DNA of 64,000 nt from Scytalidium lignicola (Eukaryota > Ascomycota > Leotiomycetes): the NCBI GenBank assembly GCA_002812745.2, contig NCSJ02000077.1:62001-126000 (forward strand), in the 5' to 3' direction. The notes below the pieces were generated by a model. That model was not told the origin of the DNA, did not search any database, and was given only the letters and a program-made list of their open reading frames with translations. Below, piece by piece: positions 21,738 through 35,304 of the stretch. Position 1 is the first letter of the stretch; each line of letters starts with the position of its first letter. The translations under genes were made by a program, and so were the position numbers.

Positions 21738-22567
21738 ATGGCAAACACCAGACAAGCAGACTTCTGTAAGTTAACGTGTCCTACAAAACAGGACATACCT
21801 AACATCTAATCCGTATATAGATGCCGTCCTTGAAATCTCCTCCACAGCAACGCAACAACAAATCCGCGATGCCTACAAACGGTCAGTATACCATTTCCCT
21901 ATCACTTCCCAACTTATCTCAAAAATATCAAAACTGACCCCGCATCTACAGAGCCGCGCTCAAAACTCATCCGGACCGTGTCGCTACGGACTCCCCCGAA
22001 CGAGCATCGCGCACCAAGAAATTCCAGCTGGTGAACGACGCCTATTACACTCTCTCGGATCCAAGTCGCCGACGGGAATACGATGCCCAGCGTAAATACT
22101 ATGGGTTCGGCTCTGGAGCATCAACAGCCTCTACGACCGTCGACGAGGAAGAGGAGGAGATCCCAGCCGGCTCTACTGCAGGAGGATGGGGATCATTCCC
22201 TTGGTCTGCATTCGGCTCGACATCTCAAGAAAGGACTGCCGAAGATAAAGCTAAATTCGAAGAGGAGCAATTTAGTGACGTATTCGAGGAGATGCTTCAC
22301 GAGGAAGGTCTTGCTGAGGAAAGCGGTCGTCCCACGGGAAAGTTCTGGAGCCTCGTGGGTGGGTTATCTGGAGGCGCGATGGGGTTCATACTTGCGAATT
22401 TCCCTGGCATGTTGGCCGGTGCCGTGGCTGGTAATAGGCTTGGTGCAGTTAGGGATGCTAAGGGGAAGAGTGTTTATGCCGTCTTTCAAGAACTGCCGCA
22501 GGCGGATAAGAGTCGGTTATTAGGACAGCTTGCACAAAGGGTCTTCGCTCATGTTGCATCAGTTTAA
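21738..22567 (+). CDS. J-domain protein with C-terminal Gly-rich hydrophobic segment
   Basis: Hsp70 co-chaperone. Three exons: 21738-21765, 21821-21881, 21952-22567; spliced 705 nt, 234 aa. The J domain is at the very N-terminus (MANTRQADFYAVLEISSTAT, then AYKRAALKTHPDR with the HPD, ending SDPSRRREYDAQ). It is read correctly only after both short introns are removed. A Ser/Gly/Glu linker follows, then WGSFPWSAFG and an acidic helix. The last ~75 residues have a Gly/Ala-rich hydrophobic stretch (GGLSGGAMGFILANFPGMLA) that looks like a glycine-zipper membrane segment. It has no Gly/Phe or zinc-finger region, so it is a class III J-protein. The client and compartment are not known. Confidence 0.88.
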
Positions 22568-23207
22568 GGAAGAAGAGGTATTGATGGAGGGGGTTAGGAA
22601 GGATGTCGTTGACTGAAAGTTTCTGAATATTGTGCTGGTCTTTTTGTTGGCGTTTGGGAGGTTTATGCTGATAGGGAACCTTGATATATGAACCTAGATA
22701 CCACGGAGACTCAGGAGACAAGGATGGAAATAAGGACGGAATCTATTATGACAATACCACTCTTTTTGGACTTTTATCGACTTTATATTTATTACCTATG
22801 AAGAAGTTTTTTNATATGTTCCGTTTCCGGTACGACACATATTACTTAGGCATGTTAACTCTATTTTGTAGGCAAGCCAACCTTGAATTCAGAAGTTCTG
22901 TTAAAAATACATCTGAGAGACCTAGAAATAGCACATATACGGTGTACCCTTTAGAAATTGGATGTACAGAGTAATTATTAGTAAACTCTTTATATCCTTC
23001 TATCCAACCTATGTTAGCAACCTTGGCTGCTAAAGGAGGCTTGCTGTTCTTATGTTTTACCTATTACGATCAGTAGTAATAACGTCTGCAAGCATATGCG
23101 AACGAACTTTTGTCGATTTTATATCTATCTGCCCAGATTCAGACTTGATTTTAACTTGGCCAAGTGCCAAAAGACGTATCAGATCTTCGATGCCTTGTAA
23201 CTATCCG
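22568..23207. other. Intergenic with an exon-like frame on the minus strand
   Basis: Just downstream of thymidylate synthase, minus strand ~23056-23199, a short frame reads QGIEDLIRLLALGQVKIKSE and continues to a stop (see findings). It has no start codon and no recognised family. The rest is AT-rich, with an N at 22813. Confidence 0.35.
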
Positions 23208-24200
23208 CTAGACAGACATTTTCATTGGAATTGACTTATGAGGGTTATATCCTTTAATCACAAAATCCTCTATCTTCCAACCATCGATACTTCCATTATT
23301 TTCACGCGTAATCTCCAGTTCTGGGAATGCCCGTGGTTCACGCTCTAATTGTGTCCGAAGAGCATCAATGTGATCAAGATATATATGCGCATCCCCTAAC
23401 ACAAGTACGAGGCTTGAAGGAATTAAATCGCAAACATAAGCCAGCATATGTGTAAGTAACCCATAACTTGCAATATTAAACCCTGCACCTAGGCCAATAT
23501 CGCAGGATCGTTGATACATTTGACAGTGAAGGTGGCCTTTCGGTTTACTTCCATTAAGTTCTCCTGATGTTTGTTCCGATTCTGGGAACGAAACATAAAA
23601 TTGAGCAAACATATGGCAAGGCGGCAATGCCATGCTAGGTAAGTCACTAGGGTTCCAAGCGTTAAGTATTATTCGGCGATCATAAGGATTTGTACGAAGT
23701 TTGTGTATAACATCGGCTAGTTGGTCCACACCTCGGCCAGTGTAATCGGTTGTTGCATTTATATAATCTGCGCCAAAGTGTCGCCATTGAAAGCCATAAA
23801 CTGGCCCAAGATCGCCTATCTCACGGTGCGATAATCCTCTACTATCAAGGAATTCGCGTGATCCATTGCCATCCCAGATCTTCACCCCGATTTCACTAAG
23901 CGCAAGAGATGATGTATTACCCTGGATAAACCAGAGTAATTCGGCGATAACGCCGCGGTGGAACACCCGTTTTGTGGTGAGAAGAGGGAGGATTAGGCGC
24001 CCATTATCACTGAGTTTGAATTTGAGTCGGGCTCCAAAGATAGACAGAGTCCCAGTGCCTGTTCTGAAGTGTGTTAGGTCGAAACTTATTGTTTGGCTAT
24101 CGATGCAAACTCACCGATCTAGTCGTCGTTCACCGTGATCCAAGATCTCGCGCACAAGATCAAGATATTGATATTCCTCGTGTCGTGCCTTGGACTCCAT
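23208..24200 (-). CDS. CDC21: Thymidylate synthase
   Basis: Converts dUMP and 5,10-methylene-THF to dTMP and DHF. Two exons, 24200-24115 and 24063-23208 (51-bp intron); spliced 942 nt, 313 aa, the usual eukaryotic size. The N-terminus is [20 protein letters not shown] and the splice joins LDR to [15 protein letters not shown]. Family motifs include the [14 protein letters not shown] region, [16 protein letters not shown], the catalytic Cys in [26 protein letters not shown], and the GDAHIYLDH nucleotide site. The terminal MKMSV corresponds to the conserved C-terminal cap. [11 protein letters not shown] differs from the common MGLGVPF but keeps the phosphate-binding Arg-Ser. MCB-like sites lie upstream. 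Confidence 0.97.
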
Positions 24201-24298
24201 TGTTGCAAGTCGTCTACGGAGCAAAAAGGTCTTAGCTGGTAAAGAAAGTTGAGAGTGTCTCTCGAGGAGACGTAGTTAGCGGAAGAGAAAAATAGTGG

Positions 24299-24329
24299 AC
24301 GCGTTTGTGACGCGACAAAGGCAACGCGC
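24299..24329. promoter_or_regulatory. MCB-like (ACGCGT) cluster upstream of thymidylate synthase
   Basis: ACGCGT at 24299-24304 is followed by GACGCGA at 24309 and AACGCGC at 24324, about 100-130 bp upstream of the thymidylate synthase ATG. In yeasts MBF acts through ACGCGT on S-phase genes including thymidylate synthase, so G1/S control is a reasonable inference here. Confidence 0.55.
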
Positions 24330-24944
24330 ATTAAACTAGGATCGGGCAGATCGGAGAGTCTATCCTTTGGACACAACAGTATATAGTCACTATAGTATGC
24401 AATCACACTTCAGCATAATAACTATGATGTGCAATCACTAAAATTATTATATTAATTCTCTACACCTGCTTGGCTCTTATATTGTGTATTTACTGTACGT
24501 AAGTACTCTTCTATAACACTACCGACGTTTTTGCCGAGGCCACCCTCAATAAACAGAGTTACAAAAAGGTCAATCTCAAGTAAAGCTTTAACTCTTCATA
24601 AAAAACGGCAAATAAGACCAAGAAGGATATCTAAAACTTATAAACAATTGGGAAAGAGCCAAGAACATTACTCAAAAAAGAAAACTAAAAGTTTCTTTTA
24701 ATCAAAGGAAAAAAGATAAAATACGCTAAAAGTTTCAATTATAGTACTGACGTCAGCTTAGGACATGGAACACTCGTAGGTTTTGGCCGTATACAAATAG
24801 CACACGGACACCCAGATGTGCAACAAAATTCTGGATTGGCAGCTCGGCAGCCTCGTCAACCCAGCTAGTGCCCGGAATAGTTCCGAACACCAGCCTTGCC
24901 CCGCAAAAACTGTTTCCCCGCTTTCCCACAGTCACATACGAGTC
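24330..24944. other. Divergent promoter region
   Basis: AT-rich, between divergent thymidylate synthase and methyltransferase genes. Nothing else recognised. Confidence 0.4.
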
Positions 24945-26157
24945 ATGTCACTCACCAATACGACCAAGACAACCACCCACACCACCGTATCCCAATCGAA
25001 CAACCAAACCCCCATCCATCTGCTGGATGGCGGGCTAGGTACGACGCTCGAGGATGAATACCACATCACTTTTGACAGCTCAACTCCGTTATGGTCGTCC
25101 CAGCTCCTGGTCACGGGCACTGAAACCCTCCTCGCTGCGCAGACTGCCTTTGCCAGAGCCGGTGCGGACATTTTACTAACTGCCACGTATCAATCTTCAT
25201 TTGAGGGCTTTGAAGCTAACGGCATTCACAAGGGTGAGGCAGCGAGACTGATGAGGCGGGCGGTTGGTATTGCCTGGAAGGCTCTAGACGAAGGAAAGAA
25301 TTCCGGGAGCAAGCATGAGGCCGAAATAGCACTCAGTTTGGGAGCTTATGGCGCGACTATGCAGCCGAGTCAAGAGTATACAGGGATCTATGACGAAAAA
25401 CACAAGACGATGGAGCAGCTGCGGAAATGGCACTTGACGAGATTCGAGGCATTTTATGGACATGATGAGGAACGCAGGCAGTGTTGGAAGGAAGTTAGTT
25501 ATGTTGCTTTTGAAACTCTGCCTTTACTAGTGGAGATACAGGCGGCTAGAGAGGCCATGCAGCAAGCTGAAAAGGACATGCTTCAAGAAGAGAAGAAGCC
25601 GATGTGGATTAGTTGTCTCTTCCCGGGAGCTAGTATGGCCTTGCCTGACGGTAGTTCCTCTCGAGATGTTGTTTATGCCATGTTAAGTCCCCAGCCTAAC
25701 GCAGCTGTTCCCATGGGAGTGGGGATCAATTGTACAAAGATTGATAAGTTAGAAAGCCTCATTGAGGAGTTCGAAGCCGCAGTGCAAGGGCTTATTGATA
25801 CGGGAACAATCAATGATTGGCCGGTTCTGGTCATGTACCCAGATGGTACAAATGGAGAAATATATAATACTGTTACTAAACAGTGGGATCCGGTAGATAG
25901 AGACGGTAACCAAAAGTTAAACTCGGTAGCTCCTTCTAATTTATATTTTACCCCTTTCGAGGCAATACCGTACTGACTCAGAATGGTAGATTCAATGGGA
26001 TGAGAAGCTTATGCGAGTTGTCCAGCGCACAGATCGAAGAGGACGTTGGAAGGCTATATTCGTTGGGGGATGCTGCAAGACGAGCCCGGCAATGATTGAT
26101 AAGCTTAGAAAGGCAATTGATAACTACAGGGGCAGAACTTATAAATTCAAGGTATGA
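24945..26157 (+). CDS. Homocysteine S-methyltransferase (Mht1/Sam4 type)
   Basis: Makes methionine from homocysteine using S-methylmethionine or AdoMet as methyl donor. Start ATG 24945 (MSLTNTTKTTTHTT) is preferred over the in-frame 24816 because IHLLDGGLGTTLEDEY then lies near the N-terminus as in the family. Exon 1 (to 25925) has TATYQSSFEGF, VAFETLPLLVEIQAA and VGINCTKIDKL with the first zinc Cys. A naive frame stops at 25976 and lacks the zinc pair. Splicing 25926-25989 (GTAGCT donor, TACTGAC branch, TAG acceptor) adds WDEKLMRVVQ..WKAIFVGGCCKTSPAMI to the stop at 26157. The total is 1149 nt, 382 aa, with the required GGCC. The exact exon junction is inferred; the presence of the 3' exon is strongly supported. 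Confidence 0.9.
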
Positions 26158-26977
26158 ACCTGTTGATACCTTATCGGAATCCCACAATTGGAATTCCTCT
26201 GGCCAATGGCCAAAACTCTCCCTCGTCTGGCAAGCCATGGCGAACTGTGCATGTGAAACCATTGCATTATAACATGTTTGCTTTAAGCAAATAGGTATAA
26301 CTAAGTATAAAATTCACAAAATGCACTATTGGCTATGGCTTAAAGTAAATCCTTCTGGTATTGAAAGGTCCACATTTTGAATTTGTAAGGTCTAACCTTG
26401 TACAAGATAAGCATTAACTTACTTATAATTAGTTTAGTTTGGATATTTGTAGACTTTGCCCGGATGAAGATCCAACCGAAGATACCGTGGCCTGTTAAGT
26501 TGATTTAATAACAAGCCTCGGAGGGCGTGGCAGCCGATGTCGCTCAATACAGCGGAATCCTTTAAAATCCCATACCAGGACTCGGAGTCGTAAGCCGCTT
26601 GTAGCCGTCTTTTGTTTGCCCTAACATCCTATTGTACAATGCTGAGCTCAAGTTCGGTTATAAGTTATCGAGCATTCATATAGTATCGAGTATTCATGTC
26701 AAAGTGTTAATCGGAACCATATTAGTTCTAAATACTTTAGAAGTCAATAAAGACCAACGGCATCTAAAAATTACTTTATTTTCAACGTTATCTTTGTATT
26801 CCTTCGTATACCGAGGATCGGCATACAATACAAACAAACTTTGTGTTACTAACTACCCCGCTGTCTAACTAGCTGCTCGCTAGATATCCACCTTTGGTTC
26901 TCTCCCTCTAATACGAAAGAGTAGGAAAAAAAAAGTAGTCCGAGTACCTAAGAACTAAAACGTTGAATTCTTGAAAG
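26158..26977. other. Intergenic, AT-rich
   Basis: About 820 bp with a 78-codon chance frame near 26632-26868. It precedes pyruvate decarboxylase. No gene or clear element seen. Confidence 0.4.
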
Positions 26978-29093
<2,116 letters not shown>

Positions 29094-30284
29094 TCATTGT
29101 ATGGATGAAAGTGCAGTATTTCTAACTTATTGAGACGCTAGAGCGAAGGATAGAAATTAAAGGAAGATTAGCGTTATTTAGCTTAGATTTAAGAGTAGAG
29201 AAATAAATTAGTGACTGCTCACCAGCTTTAGAGCGTTGAGAATGATTTTATGCTTTGACCTTTTGATGAGATGGTGTAACTTAATCCTGCCTACTCCATA
29301 TGCTATCCTCGAAGGAGCAATGTAGTTTTAGCGCTAGATACTGACCTAATCCGCTTACTCACAGGCGTTGTAATGCTACAGACTGTAGCCAGGGGAGGTT
29401 GACGAGCTGATAAACAATATACCCGGGATTTGCTAATGTAATCTGCTATTGAAAAAACTGACATTATTCTGTGAGCCATATTCCTAAAGGTACAGTACAG
29501 CTATAGAGGTATGGAGAAAACACGCTGCAAGCATAAGATAAAATTCATCACGAATACATAGTACATGATGCTCATCCAATGGAGCAAGAGAATCACAAGT
29601 CTGTTGACAAGTAGCGAGCGTGCAGAGAAATGAGAAAATGTCACCAACCAATAGCAACACAGGAAAGAAGAGCAGCTTTTCAATCAATTTGAAGCATTGA
29701 GCATTTCATGTAAAGAATGCCCGTGATCCGCAGTAACAGAGCGAGAAAAAGTAGAGAGCTAATCAGCCAGCAAAGCATCTCTTTTCGCATTGCTTTTGCA
29801 GTCTTTAGCGCTATCCCATAAGGTACGCTTTCCCAAATAACACTTAAGCAAGACCGCTGCCATCAAGAACTGAAGAAAATAGTAAACAACACAGGTTGAA
29901 AACCGTCCAGCGTACAACCAGTTGCAATCCTTCGCATCCCAGATTTTGCGCTACACGCCATCTGCTAACCCATTCAACAAAAGAAAATACAAGCTCCATC
30001 CACCGATGAACACTTGTATTACTAACCACGAAGGATGTCATAAATCATCGAGGAAAAGAATAGAAAACCATCAACGTAAGTCACAAAACCCAGACCACCT
30101 TTGAGCGAGATGCCCTTTCATCGCCGCTTCAGAAACTCCGTTAACACCAGTTACACCGTGGCCAGCAGCAGGTCGTAAATCAAACTCATTGCAGCACGAA
30201 GTTCCAAGACTAGAACCGACTCGAGGTACAAAAGAAACAAAAGAGGCGCAGTCAAAGAGTCGGAAGATGGTACTATAAACAAAT
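29094..30284. other. Intergenic, 1.2 kb
   Basis: Convergent 3' regions. Only short frames without domains were found; no RNA gene recognised. Confidence 0.4.
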
Positions 30285-31151
30285 CTAGTCCATATAAAAG
30301 TCACCCTTTAGAATACGCTCCTGGAACGCATCGGGCTGTCTCCTAGCCGGTCTGGCAGGCTGTGGCTGCGGTTGTGGCTGCGGGGTCTGGATAGTCGCAG
30401 CTGGTGGAGCGGGCATATCGCTGACACTCATGGCACGCTCATGCATAGCTGGGTATTTATTCGCATGATTGGAAGGAGAAGTGGACAAGGAGGGTCGGTG
30501 AGGGTGAGAGACAGAACTCTCGGCTCGAGATCTAAGCTGCTCGGACCAGTTGAAGCCGGTGCCTTCAGCTGGACGAGTGGATGGGAGGTTAGATGAAGTT
30601 CTTGGCTTTGATGTGCTGCTTGCCTGAGAAGAAGAAAGCGTTCCCGGAGGCGTTCCTCGTCCGCCTCTGCTCCCACTACGATCTCTTGAAGAAATGGTGG
30701 AGTTGGAAGGGGGGGTTCTACCCTGTGCGATGGGGCTATTGCCACCATTACCTGTCCGGACGTTTCGCAGTGCTTGAGCGCCGAAGGAGATACGTCGTAC
30801 GAATGGAGTAATTGGCGTACTGCGTGTAGGTCCCTCATCATCGTCTATAGCGTTCTCATCGATGGAATCAGAACCAGCAGTTGAGATACTTGCTCGTCTG
30901 GCTCCAAATGGAAACGGGGATACTTGAGTGGGTGACGATCCTGATAGGCCAAGGGTTGAGATTGACATGCGGCGACGATTTTGGTCTTGAGCTGTTGCGA
31001 TCGAAATAGCTCCCGGGAACGGGGCAGTGGGAGCGCCGGATGTGCTGTTAGAGCGGCCAAATATATTGCCAAACGTCTGTGTAGTGAAAGATCCACAACG
31101 AGGACGGGAAGATGCGTCCGGAGGAGTGTTGTTACCGTTATTGGAAGACAT
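30285..31151 (-). CDS. Ser/Pro-rich fungal protein, unknown function
   Basis: Single-exon frame of 288 aa from ATG 31151. It is almost entirely disordered-looking: Ser/Thr/Pro/Gly/Asn-rich, with several basophilic kinase-like sites (RRRMSIS, RRASIS, VRRISFG) and a GFNWSEQLRSRAES patch. A run of Gln-Pro repeats precedes a conserved-looking end, FQERILKGDFYMD. The regular RRxS sites suggest regulation by PKA-type kinases. Spacing between the Ser sites and the C-terminal motif implies a scaffold or regulator, but the function is not recognised. Confidence 0.75.
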   Translation of the reverse strand: MSSNNGNNTPPDASSRPRCGSFTTQTFGNIFGRSNSTSGAPTAPFPGAISIATAQDQNRRRMSISTLGLSGSSPTQVSPFPFGARRASISTAGSDSIDENAIDDDEGPTRSTPITPFVRRISFGAQALRNVRTGNGGNSPIAQGRTPPSNSTISSRDRSGSRGGRGTPPGTLSSSQASSTSKPRTSSNLPSTRPAEGTGFNWSEQLRSRAESSVSHPHRPSLSTSPSNHANKYPAMHERAMSVSDMPAPPAATIQTPQPQPQPQPARPARRQPDAFQERILKGDFYMD

Positions 31152-31256
31152 CTTTGAAGGACAGTGCTGCGGACTGCGGTATCGGACTGCGGTGTAGGAG
31201 CTCTCTTCTGGCGAAGCAGTCGCCTGTTTGCTGGTATTTGGAGGTAATTTAACTCC

Positions 31257-31715
31257 TTAACAAGCCTTTCCGTCTGCGAAGATGTCGCCTAGCTTTATTA
31301 TATTTGTGTGATTAACCTGTTCGTGTCGGACGACGATAGGATAGCCGCACTGAGTAAGTTTTTCCGCAGGCAGCTCCGCCCTTGGATATTGGTGTGAATT
31401 CGTGAACACCTCAGCCTGATTGTTGATATATGAAGCCAAGTCCGACCAGGACAAAGAATTGTGTATTAAGAATAGCTGACGATGTAGAGTGTGAAAGAAG
31501 GAGGAAGGTGTCGAATGGGGGAGGCGGGCATTTGTAGAAGGGTCGAAGACAGATGAGTGGGTTGCTATATGGGGAGAGAGTGGTGAGAGCTCGGTGATAC
31601 GATTGGCCCATGCTTGAGTAAGGTTTGCCCCCGAGATTGTTGCTCCATTGGCGATTAGATGTGCGCTAACTAGGGCAAGGTATCTGATTGGCCAACCAGG
31701 CGATGCGGACGTCAC
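31257..31715 (-). other. Open frame without ATG, possible exon or relic
   Basis: A 152-codon frame with protein-like composition (GWPIRYLALVSAHLIANGAT at one end, LGDIFADGKAC at the other). It contains no ATG in frame and is closed upstream by a TAA near 31740. It could be the last exon of an unfound gene or a decayed gene. No family recognised. Confidence 0.25.
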
Positions 31716-33412
31716 TTGCGTAGACGAAGCATTGTGGGGTTAGGAGGCGCTAGTCCCGAAACTGCCTCGTGCGCAACCTTCGAATGAGATGGCATTGGAG
31801 TAAATCTCAGCATGCTGGAAGTTAATCAAGAACTGCATAACACGGCGCATGCTATTGCATGCTGCCACATGATATTCCTCAATTCGAGAGGGGCAAAGGG
31901 CAGGGAAGGCATGAGCATGTTATCAGCATTTGATCGGTGGCCATGATCAAAAGCCGAGGAGCTTGTTGACCCATACCACAGACCCAAGCACAGTCATCCA
32001 CAAGTCCCAACGGCAAGTGCATCATCCACAGAGTTGCGCCAGAACGCTCATCTGGACCACGTTTACACGGCATTGTCTGTTGATGAGGGCCTCCAGGGTC
32101 TCCTCCCGTCAGCTTAAGCCACGTTCAAACAAGTTCCAGGTCTTCCGGAGGCCGAAAGCCTTAGTTGCAGTGGCATTCCCCGCAACCCTTTGCTCTTGAT
32201 AGGTTGGATAAGCAGTAGAGCCACGACGGAGCCAGAACGAGACCAAACGGATCCAGCCTTTAATAAACTACGCATGATCTAGCGTCTGTGGACAAACAAC
32301 GCCATGAGCGCCTTCCTTGGGAAACCACCGTCGTAGTCCACTGGGCTAGTAATTAGAGAGCACAACCAAAAGAAGTTCGACCTTATACTTGGAAATATCT
32401 GGAAACTGGACGGGTCATATTCTCAATGTCCGTACGCTCTCCTACCCAAGAAACGATTCCAAATTACAAGTCGTGATGAAACTGATATTACAAATGTGGC
32501 TTCCAGCCGCAACAACCAATTCTGATCCCTCAGATTCGGCTCCGTGGGCTTCCCCCCTTCTTCCAACCCACATCCTCTACTGTAAAAGCCCAACAATGCC
32601 TTGGAATGAGAGCCTATTGATTTATGTGCTAAGATTACGTATATCAACTGCATCCCGTCACTATTGTTGGGCCGATTCTTGCATCCCGGGAGATTAGGTT
32701 GGCGTACTTGGGTAAGGGTGTGAGTGAAATCACTGATCACGGCAGGCAACGATCCTCTGCCGTTGCTTGTCGATCGCAAAACTTCGTCGGTCAATGCACG
32801 TGCCAGTCAGCTTTGAGTTTCAAAAACATATTGATTACTGGTACAGCACGGATATACGTTTGCTCTGATATGAGGATTGACATATTGTGATTAGTTATCT
32901 GAGAGATTGAAATAATCCCTATCACATGATCACCCCGTTGTAACTAATACCAACAGAACCCTTTGTAAGAAGTACCAAGATCAGTTCTAGCTCAAGTCCA
33001 AATATTGTTAATCCAACATCAAGGAAGAGAGCATTGTCGTCCTCTATATCCACACACCCAATCATAGCCCAATATTTGTAATATTTCCTCATATAACCGT
33101 TATATCTACTGTTGTCAGGCTAGGACCTTTTTGAACATTCCCACATCACATAGACAGAGGCTCAAGGAATTTTTGAGCCGCTATGCTGTTCCCCCCCCAT
33201 TATTCATACTGTAGAGGCAAGGATCTGTTTGTAGCCTCTTGTCTAAACAGAGGTTGCAGGAGCACCTCTCCATGAAAGCTGATTGGACGAACACGGGTAT
33301 TTTCCGAAGCTAGGTACCTCACAAGATCGCAAGGCTTTATACCAACCCATATTGTAGGCTCTTGTAATAAAGGCTCTTGGGGTGTACATTTATCAATCAG
33401 AACAAGTATCTA
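31716..33412. other. Gene-poor stretch, 1.7 kb
   Basis: No gene was supported on either strand. Open frames (e.g. 32389-32697) are short and domain-free. There is a C8 run near 33191. It may contain old repeat remnants, but none could be identified by eye. Confidence 0.4.
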
Positions 33413-34696
33413 TCAAGATTGGGACTTGATCATGAAAATCTAGTAGAGGTCGTGTCAGTAGGAGACTTTAGACATAGCGACTTAGAGAATATACCTGATT
33501 CAAAGCCGTAGCATCCATGCTAGCCATCCTCTTCTGCGCAATGTTCCGTGATCGCACGAGATGCCTTCCATGCATCAAAGGAGTCGAAAGTCCACTAGAG
33601 TTGGTCGTAATAGATACCGAAGGCGTGCTCTCTTTTGTAGTTGATTCTGAAGTGTGGTCTAATGAGGCAGACGAGGTCTCGCGTTTCACCTTTCGCTTTT
33701 CTTTTTTGAGGCGCTTTCTCTCTTCTCTGGATATTTCTTCCTCGGAGGCGGAGCTTTGCTCCTTCTCCTTTGTGGCCTTCTTGTCCTTTTTNATTCTTTT
33801 TATCTTTCTTATCCTTTTTCCCCTTCTTTTCTTTCTTCTCTTTCTTTTCTTCTTGCTCAGCGATGATATCTGCCATCTCGGAGTCAATATCCTGCTCCTT
33901 TTTCACCTTCTTTGTGGTATCCTTTATTTCTTGCAATGCAGCTTGGACTTTATCGAGGTCTTCCAACCTAGCCTCAGATCTTCGTTTCCTCTTAAATTTC
34001 TTAACTTTCACTGCTACAACTTCTGCAGGATCTTCTTCATCCTCCTCTTCCTTGACATTTCGTTTACTTTTCGCTTTCTTTGGCTTCTCCGCTTCTTCTC
34101 CGGAAGAAACAACCTCGGATTTTATGATGGTTAAGTCTTTCTCATCCTCCTCCAGTTTTTTAACCCTCTCGGCCTCTCCATCAATCAAATCTTGGATCTT
34201 ATCACCAATAAGTAATCCTCCTTTCACAAACCTAATACTCCCCCACTTCCTCTCTGTATAAATCGCCCTCTTCAGATCATCCCTACTCTTCTGTTCTTTC
34301 TCCATCTCTTCTTCATCCCTACCATTCAACCTCCCCAGCAAGTTCTGAAAGACATCTAGTCCAGTACACTCGCCAGGCCCGATACCACTGCCAATTTTCG
34401 CTCCTAACCCGAGATTATCATCTTTCAGAAATACTCGGATGTGTGATGCGTTTGCGGCAGTATGATGTTCAGCATGAGGTGCATCCTTGGCTCCGAGTAA
34501 TTCGCCAGGTTGCCACCCTTTTGAAGTCATTATCTTGTGGCCAAAGCTCTCTGTATTTTTGGTCCATTTTGTATTATTCGGATCATGCGAAAGCTTTACC
34601 CGCCTGATAGGTATCTTTTAGTAATGTCCATAACTCGTTGGAATACTAGGAATTAAGTGGATAGGGGTCATACTTTCGGGGTCCGGAAAGTCCCAT
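33413..34696 (-). CDS. PXR1: Pxr1/PinX1-type G-patch nucleolar protein
   Basis: Nucleolar G-patch protein acting in rRNA/snoRNA processing and, in the PinX1 family, telomerase inhibition. Exons on the minus strand: 34696-34674, 34603-33495, 33439-33413. Counting the N at 33792 as zero bases gives 1158 nt, 385 aa. Start is MGLSGPRK, spliced to RVKLSHDPNNTKWTKNTESFG. The G-patch follows (GWQPGELLG, HIRVFLKDDNLGLGAK), then the family motif GLDVFQNLLGRLNG and KWGSIRFVKGG. A long Lys/Asp/Glu tail includes KKDKK repeats, and the end is RNIAQKRMASMDATALNQ. A 55-bp intron then leads to a 27-nt last exon, IFMIKSQS, matching the family's ALNEIFM ending. Without the N correction and the last intron the C-terminus is wrong. 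Confidence 0.94.
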
Positions 34697-35304
34697 TTTG
34701 CGATATAAGGACTCAATGGGCCAGTTTTGAAATCGTAGAGTATCGTTTTATTATCGTAGAAATTTAAAAGCGATAAACTTTGGTGAAATTTTGGCGGTGC
34801 GGATAATGCCGAGGCTAGTGCGTCGGACTAATCCTATTATGTTATAGCCAATCACAGATGAGCTACCGAGTTGTTTGAAACTTACCAATTTGATGCCCTG
34901 CTCGAAAGCTAAAGTGTTGATTGAACAACTTATCTCCTCTTGAGCAGCTTATACGTCTTTTCTATAAAAATGAGAATATAACAGCTGGAAATGCAGTTAT
35001 CATCTAGTAAATTACAAACTGACTCGATTGACTAAATCTCATATAATTTATAGCACGGGTTCATATTATACTACAATAAAATAATCATTCTATTTATAGG
35101 GAAAATTTAACTAAAGTCTTACCATTCATTTACTTCTTACAACAGTTTATATGACCATGCTATTCTTCTCAACATTTTTTNGACCTTTAGTATCTTATCA
35201 TTCTAATTTCAACACTCTCGATATCAAAACAAAACATTCTCATTTTAGTCTGCTAAAGGCTGGGATAATTCCTTTAAGCATCCTTTGCTGGGGTCAGTGC
35301 GGAT
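34697..35304. other. Intergenic, AT-rich
   Basis: About 600 bp, very AT-rich at 34960-35130, with an N at 35181 after T6. No gene seen. Confidence 0.4.

Noticed and set aside
25978..26262. 94-codon minus-strand frame
   Set aside because: It is the shadow of the 3' exon of the homocysteine methyltransferase.
26632..26868. 78-codon frame in AT-rich DNA
   Set aside because: Biased to Leu/Tyr/Asn codons as expected for AT-rich spacer; no domain.
32389..32697. 102-codon plus-strand frame in the 31.7-33.4 kb gap
   Set aside because: Composition and length fit chance; overlapped by an equally long antisense frame.
33180..33200. C8 run as a possible phase-variable tract
   Set aside because: Not within or next to any gene in this eukaryotic window.
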